Below, piece by piece: positions 61,601-64,000 of a stretch of 64,000 nt of DNA. A program made the translations under genes and the position numbers. The DNA lies in the NCBI GenBank assembly GCA_013398615.1, contig VZSR01003806.1, positions 1,149,883-1,213,882 on the forward strand, written 5' to 3'. Below the pieces are notes generated by a model that saw only the letters and a list, made by a program, of their open reading frames with translations, was not told the origin of the DNA and searched no databases. Source of the DNA: Brachypodius melanocephalos (taxonomy: Eukaryota > Chordata > Aves > Passeriformes > Pycnonotidae). Position 1 is the stretch's first letter; each line of letters opens with the position of its first letter.

Positions 61601-64000
61601 GAGGCTAATGTCAACGGTGGATGCTACAATTCATGAATTTTATGCACTGTATTATCTTTTTCCTGCCTGATGCCTATCATTCCCATTAAATTGATCATAA
61701 TCCAGAAAATGCACTCCTGAATTTCCAAATCTGATGCTGCGGGATTTTTAAGAGTATGTGCAGAATCTTCAGTTGCATCAGCTTTCTTTTAAAAGGCAGG
61801 TGGAAGAGGTGGTGATGATTCTCCACTTTAATTGAATTCATCCGAGTTCAGTCGAACTGTGTAAAAATTCAATATTTAGTAAAGCTACCTCTCTGCATTC
61901 TTTATAAGGCTGAACATTGTAGGAAGGAAATCATCAGGTCAAATCTGGTATATTTAAAACAGTAATAAATCATAAAGAACACCACAAGAGGTAAGAACGG
62001 CTTTTCCCCTTAACTGCAGCTAGTTTTAAACAACAAGCAATATTTGATACCAGGAGTGCATTTTGAAATAACAAATCATGGAAATCTTTTTGCGGAGTCT
62101 CTGACATATTATGAAATTGTGAGTTGACATCCTCCCTTTCTTAATATAATTAAAAATATTCAGTGATTGTAATAAAGTTCTGACAAATGGCAATTAGATG
62201 AAATTGCTGTGTGATTCCCTGAACTAATTTAGCAAGCTTTTCTTTAACAATACTTATTCAGGCATGAACTGCCTGTAAACACAGCAACTGCTGTACTGCT
62301 TCTAAGGACAGAAAGTTCATAATTGCCAGTGGTCCGACCTCTGTAGCATAACAATGGTCATTATATAAAGACCTGATTGATACAAACCAAATGGATGTGA
62401 ATGAATCTCATATTTTTCCTGCACAGTGATACATCTTCAACATAAGAAGCAGAAACTGCCAACAGCTCGTTTAAGAAGTCATTGTTGGGTACTATGGAAA
62501 TTGTTTGAATTCTGTCACACAGAGGATAGAATAAAGTGTTTTCCATGTCCCACGGAGTGCACACATCATTAGTTTCTGAACATCAAAAGAGAGAGCACAA
62601 AGCCACTGCTATGCTATCAATTGGTTCAGGCTTCTTGGTGGTTGAATATAGCACAGTTTATGGATACACAACTGAGCTGAGCAACTTTATCGAGGCTTAA
62701 GCTCCTGAGCCTCCTGCAGGGTTTGATGCAGTGAGTTAAGCCCCATCTGCATAAAAAGTATTCAGGGTCAAAATTAGTTATCTATCTAGATTCCATGTTC
62801 TCCTCTGCTATACATGGAGTTTTATGTCTGTTGCTTTTCTGCAGGTGATTAAATACCATTTTAAAAAGTGGACACTTAAATTTCCACATCCCATTTACCT
62901 TTCTGGGGATCATAGAAATAATAATAACAAAAGGATCTAGGGCTTGTGACAGCTATAAATGGCTATAGAACCCCATATAGACATACATAGCATTCTTGCA
63001 ATTTTGATTTTAGTGGCTGAAGTCCAAACATTGCTTAATTTCTTTCACATTTTATCTTTCCAGGTTAAATTTGTGTTCATTTTACCAAAAAATAGTGATA
63101 TATCACACCCAATGCATTTTGCAGCAGATTTACAAAATCTACGTGGTTTCTAATATATGTGAGTTATCTGAGTTAATTTCGAAAAAGAAGGCAATACGCC
63201 AGGAAATAATATGCAGGACAGAACAAGCATTGATTTCTTCATGAAAATAATCCTAAAATAAAATTATTGTTCATGGACTCAATTGTTTTCTTTTTTTTGT
63301 TTGGTTTGTATGTTTGTTTAAATTTGGTAATACACTGAAAGTCAGTGACTAAGAAAAGGATCCCAGAAGAACTGAAGTACTTGAACTTCTAGACTGAATG
63401 ATTCATTTAACTGTCTTTTCTGCTGTAGTAAAGCCTTCTTCTTTTCCAAAAGCTTATTTTATGAGTTTTCTCATGGGGTAAAAAGCCTAGAACCTGCTGA
63501 AGCCTTTTGTAGCATTCTTCTTGTGCTAGTCTCTTGCACAAGTGTTGGCCCAGTGAGATTTCTGTGCTGTAGAGGGAATGCTGACAATGGGATGGGGTTT
63601 AGGGTTGCTTCCCAGCACTTTTATGAATCACCCAAGAAATTTCGGCTTTGCAAAGACAATAAAGAGCAAGAAAGTTACTGATCCTGATCTTGTGCAGTTG
63701 AAAGATGCAGAAGAAGGAGTTGGTTAACTGAAAGAAATTGTTAAAGACAGAGAGGAGTCTAAGGGAACAGATGAGGCTTTCAATGGAAGTGTGCTTCAGA
63801 AAAATGTTAACTTTTGTCTCAGGCAGGAGCTATGATTATAGCATGAGAATAAGCAATTGGGAAGAAATAGAATAACAGGGACACTAAATAGGATCACATA
63901 GGAGACAATTATATATTTAGTGTAGATAAATTATATCCTAAATGGATTTTAGCGTTTTGCATGTTATTCCGGAATTGCTGTGTCGCCGACCACTCCGTCC

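Larger units (their letters stand above)
56336..64000. other. AT-rich non-coding DNA, no supported gene
   Basis: Contains an A30 run (57376-57405), an 11-bp hairpin (58384-58408), a speculative signal-peptide-like frame (58415-58651) and otherwise unique DNA. The segment 61740-62300 has a conserved-element-like texture. The last 35 bases are unusually rich in CpG. No transposon recognised after 56.3 kb. Confidence 0.65.

Overview
This window reads as non-coding nuclear DNA of a bird. The evidence is the repeat content. There are at least five CR1 LINE fragments, several ending in the CR1 tail of ATTCTATG/ATTCTGTG-type octamers. There are also two solo LTRs of the avian ERVL family, recognisable by their opening (TGTCCTGRTTC... 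then GAGTTAATTTT) and closing (...TAAACCACAACA) blocks. The DNA is AT-rich throughout. It has vertebrate-style simple repeats and no prokaryotic gene organisation. I cannot name the species. The G/T-rich tract style and the additional LTR types would suit a songbird, but that is inference.

I found no protein-coding gene that I can support. Almost all open frames are short chance frames of 60-130 codons. The exceptions are frames inside repeats: the C-terminal part of CR1 ORF2 (14.9-15.2 kb) and the reverse-transcriptase core of CR1 ORF2 (10.3-10.7 kb), both broken. No tRNA, rRNA, CRISPR or operon structure is present. The window is therefore either a gene desert or the inside of a very large intron; the sequence alone cannot decide.

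Layout: 0-4.5 kb is AT-rich unique DNA with an (AT)n microsatellite, an A/G tract, a strong CTCF-type site and a perfect 15-bp hairpin. A CR1 3' end lies at 4.56-4.91 kb. Unique DNA runs from 4.9 to 10 kb with a small CpG-rich patch and a second CTCF-like site. A CR1 copy that joins 3' UTR directly to RT sequence lies at 10.07-10.72 kb. Unique DNA with an RFX X-box-like palindrome runs from 10.7 to 14 kb. Two CR1 copies sit head-to-tail at 14.03-15.57 kb. An ERVL solo LTR (+) lies at 20.38-20.83 kb, a short solo LTR with a 6-bp target duplication at 28.44-28.78 kb, and a CR1 tail at 29.86-29.94 kb. An LTR (-) lies at 38.31-38.76 kb and another LTR-like unit (-) at about 43.08-43.49 kb, next to unclassified, moderately GC-rich DNA. 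A further CR1 tail lies at 54.5-54.6 kb and an ERVL solo LTR (-) at 55.77-56.34 kb. Unique AT-rich DNA with homopolymer tracts fills the rest.

No gene system could be found. The observations most worth checking are the CTCF site pair, the unusually long perfect hairpins and palindrome, the LTRs dated by their target-site duplications, the recombinant-looking CR1, and two speculative coding hints: a signal-peptide-like frame ending at a strong splice donor near 58.4 kb, and a splice-flanked 67-bp frame near 32.15 kb.
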